A stretch of 46,439 bases of DNA. Origin: Thioalkalivibrio sp. (GTDB taxonomy: Bacteria > Pseudomonadota > Gammaproteobacteria > Ectothiorhodospirales > Ectothiorhodospiraceae). The stretch covers positions 1 through 46,439 of the forward strand of contig NZ_REBW01000144.1 of the NCBI RefSeq assembly GCF_007692535.1. The letters run 5' to 3'. The position numbers and the translations under genes were made by a program. Below, one piece after another: positions 24,854 through 35,661 of this stretch (positions within the stretch are counted from its first letter, which is position 1; each line of letters opens with the position of its first letter). The notes under the pieces are model-generated. The model saw only the letters and a program-made list of their open reading frames with translations. It ran no database searches and had not been told where the DNA came from.

Positions 24854-24882
24854 TTGAAGATTTCGGTGTCGGCCTCTATACA
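24854..24882 (+). promoter_or_regulatory. Candidate sigma70-type promoter for the coiled-coil gene
   Basis: ttgaag (24854-24859), 17-bp spacer, tataca (24877-24882); weak consensus match (4/6 and 4/6). Confidence 0.35.
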
Positions 24883-25011
24883 TAAGGGAATCGAGGCCGA
24901 TCCACAGCACTGGGTTTGGCCTGGTGGCCTGTGTGGATCGGCTCGGACAGGTTCATGCCAAATCGGTCGTCGCAGCTGCGGCGGTCCGGTTTCCCCCTCG
25001 ACAAAAAGGAG

Positions 25012-25305
25012 ATGACGATGAGCGATCGCGATGCATATGTGAAAAAGATGCAGGCAAAAATCGAAGAGTGGAACGCGGATCTTGCCAAGCTGGAGGCACA
25101 GTCCAAGGAGGCCGAAGCCGACATGCGGGTGAAATACGACAAGCAGATCGAAGAACTGCGTGAGCAGCGCAATGAGGCCGAGGAACGGCTTCGGGAGATG
25201 CAGGAAGCGAGTGGAGACTCCTGGAAGCGGTTGCGTGACGGGATGGAATCGGCATGGGATGACATGACGAAGGCATTTCGGGACGCTGCGGATCGTTTCA
25301 GATGA
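25012..25305 (+). CDS. Small charged coiled-coil protein (copy 1)
   Basis: MTMSDRDAYVKKMQAKIEEWNADLAKLEAQSKEAEADMRVKYDKQIEELREQRNEAEERLREMQEASGDSWKRLRDGMESAWDDMTKAFRDAADRFR; strong heptad/charge pattern; aaaaggag upstream. Paralog at 45974-46261. Confidence 0.85.
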   Translation: MTMSDRDAYVKKMQAKIEEWNADLAKLEAQSKEAEADMRVKYDKQIEELREQRNEAEERLREMQEASGDSWKRLRDGMESAWDDMTKAFRDAADRFR

Positions 25306-25414
25306 TCCGATGATGCGGCGGGCGGATTCACCCTAGACGACGGGGTGGTCCGCGCCGCCGTGTGATCCCGGTTGTCAGAACTTCCACTTGAATATAGAAA
25401 GAATCGCCAAGTCT

Positions 25415-25428
25415 TTTATATATATAAA
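25415..25428. repeat. AT-only perfect palindrome tttatatatataaa between convergent genes
   Basis: Direct reading within cttttatatatataaag; located between the coiled-coil gene (+) and treZ (-). Confidence 0.7.
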
Positions 25429-25446
25429 GTATACCCTGTCAAGGGG

Positions 25447-27186
25447 CTACCGGCCGACACCCAGGACGGCGACCGATTCACCGGGAAGCACGAGGGTGTC
25501 GCCCTGCCAGTCGATGCCGGGGCCGGACCGCAACAGCAGCTGCTGCCCGCGGGCCTCAGGACACTCCACCGATTGCGGCTCGGGGTGAAGGTTGCAGGCG
25601 ATCGTCACTTCAGGGCGCACCAGGATCAGCCAGCGACGCTGTTCGTCAAACCGGACGTTAACCTCCTGCAGGCGGTCGTCGGCGAAGGCGGGGTCGCTGC
25701 GGCGCAACCCGATGAGTGCTCGGTGCCAATCCAGGATTTCCGCATGCGGTCCCTGCAAGCATTCATCCCAGTCGAGCCGGGAGCGTTCGTAGGTTTCCCG
25801 CGACTGGGGGTCGGGAATGCTCTCGGGATCCCAGCCGAAGGCCGCGAATTCCTCCCGACGGCCTTCGCGCACGGCAGCCGCCAGTTCCGGGTCGTGGTGA
25901 TCGGTGAAGTACAGGAACGGGCTCCTCGCGCCCCATTCCTCGCCCTGAAACAACATGGGTACGAACGGAGACGTCAGGACCAGCGCCGCGCCGACCTTGA
26001 GTAACCCTGGGGAGAGGAGGTGGCTGCTGCGCTCGCCAGTGGCGCGATTGCCGATCTGGTCGTGATTCTGCAGGCAGCCGACGAAGCGTCGGCCCGTCAA
26101 TCCGTTCGCCGGACGGCCATGGGTACGCCGCCGGTAGCGGGAGTAGATTCCGCCGTATGCGAATCCGCGCATCAGGACCCGCGCGAGCGGTTCCAGTTGG
26201 CCGAAGTCTGCGTAGTAGCCATCGGCTTCCCCGGTCAGGGCGGCATGCAGGGCGTGATGGAAGTCCTCGTTCCACTGCGCATCCAGGCCGTAGCCGCCGA
26301 CCTCGACCGGGCGTACCAGCCGCGGATCGTTCAGGTCACTCTCGGCGATCAGCACCAGGGGGCGCCCGGTACCAGCTTCGAGCCTTCGCACCTCGTCGGA
26401 CAGGGCCTCGAGGAAATGTATCGCCGAGGTGTCGACGATGGCGTGGACCGCATCGATGCGGAGCCCGTCGATATGATAGTCCCGCAGCCACATCAGGGCA
26501 TTGTCGATGAAAAAACGACGAACCTCGTCGCTGTAAGCACGGTCCAGGTTGACCGCGTCGCCCCAGGGCGTGCTATAGGCGTCGGTGAAGTAGGGGCCGA
26601 AACGGGCGAGATAGTTGCCGTCGGGGCCGAGGTGGTTGTAGACCACGTCGAGCAGCACGGCCAACCCGCGGCGATGGCAGGCATCGACGAGTCGCTTCAG
26701 CGCATCCGGCCCGCCGTAGGCGTGGTGGGGTGCGAACAGATCGACGCCATCGTAACCCCAGCCCTGCTCCCCGGGAAATTCCTGTACCGGCATCAGTTCC
26801 AGGTGCGTGATGCCCAGCTTGACCAGGTGGTCCAGCCTGTCGATCACCGCGTCGAAGCTGCCCTCGGCAGTGAAGGTGCCGACGTGAATTTCGATGATCA
26901 CGGCCGCGGAAAGGGGCGGCGCTCGCCAACCCGCATCGCTCCATTCGAAGGTGTCGTGTTCCACCCAGCGCGAGGGTCCGTGTACACCCAAGGGTTGCCA
27001 TGGCGAGCGCGGATCCGGGAAGGGCCCCTCTCCGTCGACATGGAACGCGTAGTCCACTCCATGCGCCAGGGCACCGGATTCGGCCGTCCACCAGTCGTCC
27101 TCCCGGCGCAGCATCGGCGTTTGGGACCCGGCACATTCGAGCACGACTTTCTCAGCGCTTGGTGCCCAGACCTTCAACAGGGTCAC
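25447..27186 (-). CDS. treZ: Malto-oligosyltrehalose trehalohydrolase
   Basis: [114 protein letters not shown] start at 27186 overlaps the treY stop; the ORF extension to 28137 is rejected. Confidence 0.95.
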   Translation of the reverse strand: MTLLKVWAPSAEKVVLECAGSQTPMLRREDDWWTAESGALAHGVDYAFHVDGEGPFPDPRSPWQPLGVHGPSRWVEHDTFEWSDAGWRAPPLSAAVIIEIHVGTFTAEGSFDAVIDRLDHLVKLGITHLELMPVQEFPGEQGWGYDGVDLFAPHHAYGGPDALKRLVDACHRRGLAVLLDVVYNHLGPDGNYLARFGPYFTDAYSTPWGDAVNLDRAYSDEVRRFFIDNALMWLRDYHIDGLRIDAVHAIVDTSAIHFLEALSDEVRRLEAGTGRPLVLIAESDLNDPRLVRPVEVGGYGLDAQWNEDFHHALHAALTGEADGYYADFGQLEPLARVLMRGFAYGGIYSRYRRRTHGRPANGLTGRRFVGCLQNHDQIGNRATGERSSHLLSPGLLKVGAALVLTSPFVPMLFQGEEWGARSPFLYFTDHHDPELAAAVREGRREEFAAFGWDPESIPDPQSRETYERSRLDWDECLQGPHAEILDWHRALIGLRRSDPAFADDRLQEVNVRFDEQRRWLILVRPEVTIACNLHPEPQSVECPEARGQQLLLRSGPGIDWQGDTLVLPGESVAVLGVGR

Positions 27187-29840
27187 GGTTTCTCCTCCAC
27201 TCTTTCCAGCAGCGCCACGGGAAACGGCGCAAGGATCTCGGCGACCGATTGGTCCCCACCCTCGAGCAAAGCGCCGGAGAGGCGGTTGTTCCATCGCCCC
27301 GGCGGTAGCGGCAGCACGGTATCCTTCCAGTCGTCGTCCAGCCCCAGGACCAGCCGGGGTACCAGGACCAGCACGTCGCCACCGCGCAGGTAGGCAACCG
27401 CATGTGCGGCTTTTTCCCCTCGGGGCGCGATCGGCTCGTAGGCGCCTTCGGGACCGAATGCCTCCCGTCGCTTGCGGCGCAGCGCCAGCGCCTCGCGGAG
27501 GACCCATAACTTCGGAAGTCCCTCGTCCGCGCGCGCCAGGATCTGCGCGGGCGAGGGCGTGTCGAGTGCCGAGAGCAGGAGGCGCCGCCGTTCGAAATCC
27601 ACCGGCCTGCGATTGTCCGGATCCACGAGACTCAGATCCCAGAGCTCCATTCCCTGGTAGATGTCGGGAACACCAGGGGCAGTGCACTTGATCAGCGTCT
27701 GTGCGAGGCTGTTGACGCGGCCGGCGGAGACCAGCGGCGCCACAAAGGTTTCCATCTTCTCCCTGAATTCCGCATCGCTCAGCAGGCGGCTCGCGAACTC
27801 CTGTACCGCCCGTTCGTAGTCGGGGTTCTGTTGCGTCCAGCTGGTGTGGTGCTTGGCCTCGCGCACCGCCTTTTCCAGGTAAGCGGTCACGCGCTCGGTC
27901 TCGATGGGCCAGGTGCCCATCAGCGTCTGATACAGCAGGTATTCGGTCGCGGGATCGGGCCAGTCGCCCGAGCGATGGCGAGCATTGTGGTGAATCCAGT
28001 CCCGCACCGCCCGGCCCCAGAGCTGGGGAATCTCCGACAGCAGCAGCAGCCGTGCCCGTACGTCTTCGCTGCGCTTGGTGTCGTGCGTGGAGCTCGCGAG
28101 CATGGCCGTGGGATGCCGGCGACAGGAGTGCAGGCATGCCTGGTGAAAGTCGTCCACGGACATCCCGAATCGTTCGGGATCGCCTCCGACCTCGTTCAGC
28201 GCCGCCAGGCGATGAAACCGGTAAAACGCGGTGTCCTCCACGCCCTTGGCCATGGCCGGGCCTGTCAGCTGCTGAAAGCGCAGCGCGAATTCCGTCTCCA
28301 GGCCACCTTCCACACGCAGTAACAGGAGTGCCTGAAGGAAGTCCAGCAACTCGTCATCCAATTGCGACGATTGGCTCCGGGCCTGATCGATGGCCGTGGA
28401 GACATAGCCCGCGTCTGCTTCGGTAACGTCGCTGCCACTCGCCACGTAGGTCCGGTACACGGGGAAGCAAGTCGCGACCTCGAGGAGTGCCTGGTAGAGC
28501 TGTTCGCGCGAGTAGTCGCGGTGCCGACGGTGCCTTTCGCAGATCGTGACGAACAGCGAGGCCAGCCGTTGCAGTTCGCTGCCCAGCAGTTCGCGAAGGA
28601 CCTGGTGCTTGCTCTCGAGAACCAAGGCATGAAAATCCGCCGAATCACCCGAGATCTCTTCGTAAAGCCAGGTCAACGGCAACTCGCCCGATGGGTCGAC
28701 GAAGAGTCCCTGCAAGCGGTTCAGAAAGTCATAACCCGTACTGCCCGCAATGGACCAGTCCTCCCGCAGTTGCTCGCCCGTTTCGAGGATCTTCTCCGCA
28801 ACGATCCAGGCACCGGGGCAGGCCTCGCGCAGACGACGGAAATACTGGGCCGGGTCGCGTAGCCCATCGGGGTGATCGACGCGAAGGCCCTGTACCGTTC
28901 CGTCCCGGACCCAGCGGATCGGCAGGGCGTGGATGGCCTCGAAAACCTCGCGCCGTTCCACACGTAATCCCGCCAGGTCATTGATATCGAAAAACCTTCG
29001 ATAGCCGAGATCCTGGGCAGCGGTCTTCCACCAGGCGAGCCGGTAGTTCTGCCTGTCGATCAATGCATCCAGGGCATCGGCGTCGCCGTTGATCCAACCC
29101 AATTCGCTCTCGACCGCGGCACGGGCCTCGGCGTCCTTCCGGAACGATTCATCCAGGAGCCGGTGGATCACCTGCTGATCGCGTTGGCGTCTTTCCATCA
29201 AGTCAAGTGCGGTGACCTGGGGGCGTGGCAGGCGTGCGCAGGACTCCGCCAGGAAGCCGAGCAGTTCCAGACCGCTGCGGCGGTAAACGCGCTGCAGAAG
29301 GGTGCTGAGTGAGGAAGGGTCGATGGGGAAACGGTGTTCGTGATAGTGAAGAGTGAACAGGCCCTCGTTAAAACGGAGTTGCAGATCGCCCGCTTCAAGC
29401 ACCCGGCCGTAGTGGTCGCCCAGCACCGGCAGCAGGACCTTGTTCGGCCAGCGTTCCTCCGACGATTCCCAGTCCACGTCGAAGTAGAGCGCATAACGGC
29501 TGGAGGGACCGTTCTCGAGGACGTCCCACCACCAGGGATTCTGATCTCCGGCGATGGCCATATGATTGGGCACGATGTCCAGCACCTGACCCATCCCGGC
29601 GTTGTCCAGCGCGGCGGAGAGTCGCTGGCGTGCCTCTTCTCCACCCAGTTCCCGGTTCACGCGGGAGGGATCGACCACATCGTAGCCATGGGTGCTGCCG
29701 TGCGCCGCTTGCAGGAACGGGGAGAGGTAGACGTGACTGATGCCGAGTTGCGCGAGATAGGGGACGACGTCGGATGCGTCGTCCAGCGTGAAGCCGGGGT
29801 GGAGTTGCAGCCGGTAGGTGGCCAGCGGTTCAGCAGGCAC
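27183..29840 (-). CDS. treY: Malto-oligosyltrehalose synthase
   Basis: [136 protein letters not shown]. Probable GTG start at 29840 inside the 3' end of glgX. Confidence 0.95.
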   Translation of the reverse strand: MPAEPLATYRLQLHPGFTLDDASDVVPYLAQLGISHVYLSPFLQAAHGSTHGYDVVDPSRVNRELGGEEARQRLSAALDNAGMGQVLDIVPNHMAIAGDQNPWWWDVLENGPSSRYALYFDVDWESSEERWPNKVLLPVLGDHYGRVLEAGDLQLRFNEGLFTLHYHEHRFPIDPSSLSTLLQRVYRRSGLELLGFLAESCARLPRPQVTALDLMERRQRDQQVIHRLLDESFRKDAEARAAVESELGWINGDADALDALIDRQNYRLAWWKTAAQDLGYRRFFDINDLAGLRVERREVFEAIHALPIRWVRDGTVQGLRVDHPDGLRDPAQYFRRLREACPGAWIVAEKILETGEQLREDWSIAGSTGYDFLNRLQGLFVDPSGELPLTWLYEEISGDSADFHALVLESKHQVLRELLGSELQRLASLFVTICERHRRHRDYSREQLYQALLEVATCFPVYRTYVASGSDVTEADAGYVSTAIDQARSQSSQLDDELLDFLQALLLLRVEGGLETEFALRFQQLTGPAMAKGVEDTAFYRFHRLAALNEVGGDPERFGMSVDDFHQACLHSCRRHPTAMLASSTHDTKRSEDVRARLLLLSEIPQLWGRAVRDWIHHNARHRSGDWPDPATEYLLYQTLMGTWPIETERVTAYLEKAVREAKHHTSWTQQNPDYERAVQEFASRLLSDAEFREKMETFVAPLVSAGRVNSLAQTLIKCTAPGVPDIYQGMELWDLSLVDPDNRRPVDFERRRLLLSALDTPSPAQILARADEGLPKLWVLREALALRRKRREAFGPEGAYEPIAPRGEKAAHAVAYLRGGDVLVLVPRLVLGLDDDWKDTVLPLPPGRWNNRLSGALLEGGDQSVAEILAPFPVALLERVEEKP

Positions 29841-31971
29841 AGCGGAGCACCACGATGGAACGGGGCTGGACGCGTAGGGTGCTGCCAGCCTGCATTTTCT
29901 CCTCGTCATCGACCCAACCGGAATTCGTATCGAGTTCCTGGATCCACTGCTCCGCCCACTCGGCGCCGGGAAGCGCGAAGTCGAGCGCTTCGTGATGAGC
30001 GTTGAAGATGAGATAGAAGCCGTCGTCGAGTACGCGCTCGCCCTCGGGATCGGGAGTGGTGATCGAGCGCCCGTTGATGAAGACCCCTAGCGACTGGGCA
30101 GAGCCCTCGCCCCAGTGTTCTTCCGCCATCTGTACGCCATCGGGAGTGAACCAGGCGATGTCCTTGATATCATCCCCATGGATCGCGCGGCCCTGGAACC
30201 AGCGCCGGCGCCGAAACACCGGATGGTCCAGGCGCAATCGGATCAGGCGGCGCGTGAATGCCAGGAGATCTTCGTCCACGTTTTCCCAGTCGTACCAGGA
30301 GATCTCGTTATCCTGGCAGTAGACGTTGTTGTTGCCCTCCTGGGTGCGGCCGATTTCGTCTCCTCCGAGCAGCATGGGGACGCCCTGGGACAGCACCAGC
30401 GTGACCAGGAAATTGCGCTGCTGGCGCTGCCGCAGCGCGTTGATCTCCGGGTCGTCCGTCGGCCCCTCGGCGCCGCAGTTCCAGGAACGGTTGTGGCTCT
30501 CGCCGTCCCGATTGTCCTCACCGTTGGCCTCGTTGTGCTTCTCGTTGTAGGAGACGAGGTCGCGCAGGGTGAACCCGTCATGCGCGGTGACGAAGTTGAT
30601 GCTCGCGTGCGGCCAGCGTCCGGACAATTCGTACAGATCGGAACTGCCGGTGAGCCGGTAGGCGAATTCCCCGAGGGTCTGGTCCTCGCCGCGCCAGAAA
30701 TCGCGGACGGTATCGCGGTACTTGCCGTTCCACTCCGACCACAGGGGCGGAAAGTTGCCGACCTGGTAGCCGCCTTCTCCGAGGTCCCAGGGTTCCGCGA
30801 TCAGCTTCACCTGGCTGATGACCGGGTCCTGCTGGATGATGTCGAAGAACGCCGAGAGCCGGTCGACCTCGTGGAGTTCGCGGGCCAGCGTGGACGCCAG
30901 ATCGAAGCGAAAACCGTCGACATGCATCTCCAGCACCCAATAGCGCAGCGAGTCCATGATCAGTTGCAGCACGTGCGGGTGCCGCATGTTCAGGCTGTTG
31001 CCGGTCCCCGTGTAGTCCATGTAGTGGCGGGGATTCTCGTTGACCAAACGATAGTACGCTGCATTGTCGATTCCCTTCAGGCTCAGCATGGGGCCCAGGT
31101 GGTTGCCCTCGCTGGTGTGGTTGTAGACGACGTCCAGGATCACCTCGAGTCCGGCCCGATGCAGGGCCTTGACCATGGTCTTGAATTCCCGCACCTGGCC
31201 GCCATCCGACCCGTCGGCCGCGTATTCGTTGTGAGGGGCGAGGTAGGCGATGCTGCTGTATCCCCAGTAGTTGCGCAGGCCGCGTTCTTCGAGAAACGCG
31301 TAGTGGATGAACTGGTGGACCGGCATCAGTTCGACCGCGGTGATGCCGAGATCGGTCAGGTATTCGATCATGGCCGGATGCGCGAGGCCGGCGTAGGTGC
31401 CGCGCAGCTCCTCCGGAATTGCCGGGTGCTGGACGGTCAGCCCCTTCACATGGGTCTCGTAAATGATCGTCTCGTGCCAGGGGGTATGCGGATGCCGGTC
31501 GTGTTCCCAGTCGAATTCAGGATCAATGACCACCGACTTTGGAACGAACGGAGCACTGTCTGCGTCGTTGAAGGAGTCCTCCGGATCATCGAAATGATGC
31601 GGGAATACCGCTTCGTCCCATTCAACGGCGCCGTCCACCGCCTTTGCATAGGGATCGAGCAGAAGCTTCGCCGGGTTGCAGCGGTGGCCCTGCTCGGGAT
31701 CCCACGGGCCGTGCACACGGTACCCGTACCGCTGACCCACACCGACGCCGGGCAGGTAGCCGTGCCAGCAAAGAGCAGTGACCTCGGTGAGGTCGTGAGA
31801 TGCGGTCTGCCTGCCCTTGGCGTCGAAGAGACAGAGTTCCACCCGTTCCGCCACCTCGGAGAACAGTGAGAAGTTGGTGCCCTTGCCATCGAAGCTGGCA
31901 CCGAGGGGGTAGGGCTCTCCGGGCAATACGGCTGGGCTGTCGGGCGGACGGGTCGTGGATTTCCGTGACAC
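29830..31971 (-). CDS. glgX: Glycogen debranching enzyme GlgX
   Basis: [130 protein letters not shown] start at 31971 with ggaggc upstream. Confidence 0.94.
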   Translation of the reverse strand: MSRKSTTRPPDSPAVLPGEPYPLGASFDGKGTNFSLFSEVAERVELCLFDAKGRQTASHDLTEVTALCWHGYLPGVGVGQRYGYRVHGPWDPEQGHRCNPAKLLLDPYAKAVDGAVEWDEAVFPHHFDDPEDSFNDADSAPFVPKSVVIDPEFDWEHDRHPHTPWHETIIYETHVKGLTVQHPAIPEELRGTYAGLAHPAMIEYLTDLGITAVELMPVHQFIHYAFLEERGLRNYWGYSSIAYLAPHNEYAADGSDGGQVREFKTMVKALHRAGLEVILDVVYNHTSEGNHLGPMLSLKGIDNAAYYRLVNENPRHYMDYTGTGNSLNMRHPHVLQLIMDSLRYWVLEMHVDGFRFDLASTLARELHEVDRLSAFFDIIQQDPVISQVKLIAEPWDLGEGGYQVGNFPPLWSEWNGKYRDTVRDFWRGEDQTLGEFAYRLTGSSDLYELSGRWPHASINFVTAHDGFTLRDLVSYNEKHNEANGEDNRDGESHNRSWNCGAEGPTDDPEINALRQRQQRNFLVTLVLSQGVPMLLGGDEIGRTQEGNNNVYCQDNEISWYDWENVDEDLLAFTRRLIRLRLDHPVFRRRRWFQGRAIHGDDIKDIAWFTPDGVQMAEEHWGEGSAQSLGVFINGRSITTPDPEGERVLDDGFYLIFNAHHEALDFALPGAEWAEQWIQELDTNSGWVDDEEKMQAGSTLRVQPRSIVVLRCAC

Positions 31972-32277
31972 GCGGCCTCCTTGTGCCCGGTCGTGTATTC
32001 CGGGCGCGCTCAAGATGGTAAAAGCCGGCGGTTCGCGGTTCGGTGTCGCCTCCCCGCGGTAACCGCCCGGAACCAGAATACGCCTTGGGCCCATGGATTG
32101 GGAGTAGAGGCGGAAATGACCTGTCTCCCCATGGAGCGGCATCGGTGGTCGGTTGGCCTCAAGCCCATCGAACTCGCATTCCTGGACAATCAGAGCTTCA
32201 ATGCTCCACTCCGGGGTGTAGTCTTACCTATTTACAAAAATAGAAATCCAGATTTCATCCCCGGATTGTTGGGTCGT

Positions 32278-32306
32278 TTCACGACGCAGTTCGAACATAC
32301 TATAAT
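32278..32306 (+). promoter_or_regulatory. Candidate sigma70-type promoter upstream of the ATP-grasp gene
   Basis: ttcacg (32278-32283), 17-bp spacer, perfect tataat (32301-32306), in a locally AT-rich intergenic region between divergent genes. Confidence 0.5.
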
Positions 32307-32419
32307 TGAGGGAAACAATTCTGCGCAGGTCTGCCCAGCATGTGCGGCATTTTGGTGCGCGTCACGGTGCAGGCCGCAAATCACGGTTACGATACAATGT
32401 AACGAAAGCAGGAGTCGAT

Positions 32420-33745
32420 GTGTCACAAAACGTTTTTATTGTCGGCGCTGATCCCTTCAACATGCAGAAGATGAGAAGTGTCGAGATTGATGCCGATTAT
32501 CAACTCCACGAGCTGCTCAGCTTTGGGGAAGTAAAAGGAAAAGGCTTCTACCCGGTCGAGCAATGCCTTGAGAAGGCGCGGGAACGTCTTCAGGCCTTCG
32601 ACGGATCGATCGATGCCATCCTCGGGTATTGGGATTTTCCGGTCACCGCGATGATTCCGATTCTCTGCCGGGAATACGGGCTTCCGTCCCCTTCGCTCGA
32701 GAGCGTCCTGCGCTGCGAGCACAAATACTGGAGCCGTATCGAGCAGCGCAAGGTCATCCCTGACATGACCCCGCGCTTCGGTGCGGTGGATCCGTTCGAC
32801 GATGCATCGGTCAACGGCATCGACATCCCATTCCCCTTCTGGATCAAGCCGGTGAAGGGGACGGACTCGCTACTCGCCTTCAAGGTGCGGAACCGGCGTG
32901 AACTGGACCACAGCATCGGCAGGATTCGGGAACGGATCGACCGGATCGGAAGACCTTTTGACCAGATCCTCTCCCATGCCGACCTTCCGGAAGAGATTGC
33001 CGGCATCGGTGGTCACCATTGCATCATCGAGGAATCGGTTGGCGGTCGCCAGTGCACGATCGAGGGATATGTCTTCGACGGCGAACCGAGGCACCACGGG
33101 ATCATCGATTCGATCAACTATCCCAAGCGCTCGTCCTTTCTTCGCTACCAGTATCCGTCGTTTCTTCCGAAACGGGTGAAGGAGAGGATTCGCGAAGCGA
33201 CCGACACGCTCCTTCCTCATCTCGGGTACGACAACGCAACGTACAACGTGGAGTATTTTTACCAGCCGAAGACCGAGAAGCTCATGTTGCTGGAGATCAA
33301 CCCACGCCTGTCGCAATCGCACAGCGACATGTTCGAAAAGGTGGATGGGGCCTCCAATTTTCAGATCATGCTCGAACTTGCGCTGGGAAGAGAGCCCGAC
33401 TTTCCGTTGCGGCGTGGTCGCTTCGGGTGCGCCGCGAAGTTTCACGTCCGGGTGTTCGAGGATGGAGTCGTCACCCGTGTTCCCAACTTCGCCGATCTCC
33501 AGCAGATCCAGGAAGAGTTTCCGGAGACGCTGATCGAACTCAAGGTCGAACAGGGGACGCGTCTGTCCGAGATGCTCGAGCAGGACAGCTACAGCTACGA
33601 CATCGCCCATGTCCATACGGGCGCCCGGGACCAAAAGGCGCTGCTGGAGCAATACAACCGTATCCTGCAGGCGTTGCACTTCGAGTTCGGGCCCGTTCCC
33701 GACGAATCGCTGGAGGCACCGGAGGTGGAGGAAATCACATCCTGA
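32420..33745 (+). CDS. ATP-grasp domain protein, substrate unknown
   Basis: GTG start after aggag; FIVGADPFNMQKMRSVEID, FPFWIKPVKGTDSLLAFKV, HHCIIEESVGGRQCTIEGYVFDGEPRHHGIID, KLMLLEINPRLSQSHSDMFEKVDG (ATP-grasp E-x-NPR metal/nucleotide motif). Confidence 0.8.
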   Translation: MSQNVFIVGADPFNMQKMRSVEIDADYQLHELLSFGEVKGKGFYPVEQCLEKARERLQAFDGSIDAILGYWDFPVTAMIPILCREYGLPSPSLESVLRCEHKYWSRIEQRKVIPDMTPRFGAVDPFDDASVNGIDIPFPFWIKPVKGTDSLLAFKVRNRRELDHSIGRIRERIDRIGRPFDQILSHADLPEEIAGIGGHHCIIEESVGGRQCTIEGYVFDGEPRHHGIIDSINYPKRSSFLRYQYPSFLPKRVKERIREATDTLLPHLGYDNATYNVEYFYQPKTEKLMLLEINPRLSQSHSDMFEKVDGASNFQIMLELALGREPDFPLRRGRFGCAAKFHVRVFEDGVVTRVPNFADLQQIQEEFPETLIELKVEQGTRLSEMLEQDSYSYDIAHVHTGARDQKALLEQYNRILQALHFEFGPVPDESLEAPEVEEITS

Positions 33746-33813
33746 ACCACGGCAAGCCTGCCGGCACGACCGGTCCACTGTATGTCCTCAGCCAAGCCTT
33801 GCGGGATCGCTGA

Positions 33814-35349
33814 GTGACATATTTCTGGATCACGCTGGTGCCTTTCGTCGCACTGTTCGGGCTGCTGGTGCCCCTGCGGCGGCCGGCCTACGAGGCGGCG
33901 CCGCTTGCGTATATCAGCACACTGGTGATTGCGCTGGTGGTGTGGCAGGTGTCGGGCGAGGTCGTCGCCGCGAGCCTGCTCGAGGCCCTGGTGGTCTTCG
34001 TGGAAGTCATGTTGATCGTGGCCCTGGCGTTGCTGGTCCTGAACGTCACCATCGAGACGGGGCAAATGGACGCGATCAAATCGCTGATCGGGGCGATCTC
34101 CCGGGACCAGCGTGTCCTGGCCATGCTTCTGGGGTGGGGGCTGGTCGGCTTCATCGAGGGTATCGCCGGGTTTGGGACTCCGGCGGTACTGGCAGCACCT
34201 TTGCTCGTGTATTTCGGAATGAAGCCGCTCAAGGCCGTCGCTGTTGCGTTGATCGGCAACAGCACGGCAGTTCCCTTTGGTGCAGCGGGAACGCCGGTGA
34301 TCATCGGGCTTGCGGGCCTGGGCCTGGAAGAAGACGCGGTGGCCGAGGCTGTCCTGATCGCTGCGGCGCTTCACGCGGTGTTTGCTTTGTTCATCACCGC
34401 GTTCATGATCTATGTCGTCACTCTGGACCACGAGAAGGGCCGTTTCCGGGAATTCCTGCCGTTCGCCATGTTCTCGGCTCTCGCTTTCGGGATCCCATAC
34501 CTTCTGGTGGCCTGGTTGGTCGGACCGGAATTGCCGGCGATCGTGGGGGGAGCGTCCGCGATTGTGGTCATCGCCTATGCCGCCCATCACGGATTCCTGC
34601 TCCCGGATTCCGCGCGCGCTGAAGCGAGGGAACGCAAGCCGATGAGCCGGGTCATGTACGCGTTCGTACCGTTCGCGGTGATGGCCGTTGCGCTGATTCT
34701 GTCCCGGACTGTGATGCCGTTACGGGAGATGCTGCAATCGGTCAGCCTCTCGCTGGACGACTTCCGGGGGGTGGAACTGAGTCAAAGCCTCACACCCTTG
34801 TACACGCCGTATTTCTATTTCGGCCTCGCGTTGATAACCGCTCTGCTTCTGTTTCAGGTCAGTCGTCAGACCCTGGGCAAGGCCGTGGCGTCGACGTGGC
34901 AGAAGCTCCGGGTCGCCGCGGTCGTGCTTTTGTTCATCATTGCGATGACCCAGCTTCTGCTGCTGTCTGGAAACAACGCCGCTGAACTGCCATCGATCCC
35001 GGAAGTGCTGGGGCAAGGGCTCGCAGGGATATTCAACGACACCTTCGTGCTCGTCAGCGCCTTCATCGGGGCCCTGGGTTCGTTCATGACCGGGAGCGCA
35101 ACGGTTTCCAACCTCCTGTTTGGCGGATTGCAACTGGATACGGCAACCGCGCTATCGATGGCGGTACCGTCGATTCTGGCCCTGCAACTCGTTGGCGCCG
35201 GAGTCGGCAACATGATCTCGTTGCAGAACATCGCCATGGCGGCAGGAGCGGCAGGGCTTGAGGCACGTGAGGGTCAGGTCATTCGAGAAACCATCATCCC
35301 GATGCTCGTGGTCTGTCTCGCGGCCGGGTTGCTGCTCCTGTTCTGGTAG
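33814..35349 (+). CDS. L-lactate permease family transporter (LctP/LldP)
   Basis: Multi-TM; GWGLVGFIEGIAGFGTPAVLAAPLLVYFG, AVALIGNSTAVPFGAAGTPV, FIGALGSFMTGSATVSNLLFGGLQ, VGAGVGNMISLQNIAMAAGAAG: characteristic lactate permease motifs; GTG start. Confidence 0.9.
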   Translation: MTYFWITLVPFVALFGLLVPLRRPAYEAAPLAYISTLVIALVVWQVSGEVVAASLLEALVVFVEVMLIVALALLVLNVTIETGQMDAIKSLIGAISRDQRVLAMLLGWGLVGFIEGIAGFGTPAVLAAPLLVYFGMKPLKAVAVALIGNSTAVPFGAAGTPVIIGLAGLGLEEDAVAEAVLIAAALHAVFALFITAFMIYVVTLDHEKGRFREFLPFAMFSALAFGIPYLLVAWLVGPELPAIVGGASAIVVIAYAAHHGFLLPDSARAEARERKPMSRVMYAFVPFAVMAVALILSRTVMPLREMLQSVSLSLDDFRGVELSQSLTPLYTPYFYFGLALITALLLFQVSRQTLGKAVASTWQKLRVAAVVLLFIIAMTQLLLLSGNNAAELPSIPEVLGQGLAGIFNDTFVLVSAFIGALGSFMTGSATVSNLLFGGLQLDTATALSMAVPSILALQLVGAGVGNMISLQNIAMAAGAAGLEAREGQVIRETIIPMLVVCLAAGLLLLFW

Positions 35350-35523
35350 GCAACGAAGTGGATGTCCTTCCCCTACACAGCAGATCCCCACAGCGGCGGC
35401 AAGCCGCCGCACTCCATAGACGCTTCCGCTTCCATCATTCCTGACTTTCCTGGAAAAAACACTGCGCCCATAACAGCGCAGGCGAGCTGCACGATAATCC
35501 GCCGGGGGCCGGATGCCCGCGGC

Positions 35524-35596
35524 CGTAGAAGGCCATTCCCTGGTCGATGGGATTTTCCGGCGCCGGATCGGCGAGAGGGCTCGCGTCCTATCGGGG
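35524..35596. repeat. REPIN-like repeat (copy B), same family and orientation as 24763-24833
   Basis: gtagaaggccattccctggtcgatgggattttccggcgccggatcggcgagagggctcgcgtcctatcggg; aligns by eye with copy A, with the left arm more degenerate. Confidence 0.7.
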
Positions 35597-35661
35597 AAGG
35601 CTAAGGCGGAGAGTGCATTCTGTACGACGGAACGGCCTGCGCAGCTTGCGTGACGATCCGG

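Noticed and set aside
27187-28137. N-terminal extension of the treZ ORF into treY
   Set aside because: The extension is an out-of-frame reading of treY (Arg/Pro/Ala-rich); the GTG start at 27186 fits known TreZ N-termini and overlaps the treY stop.
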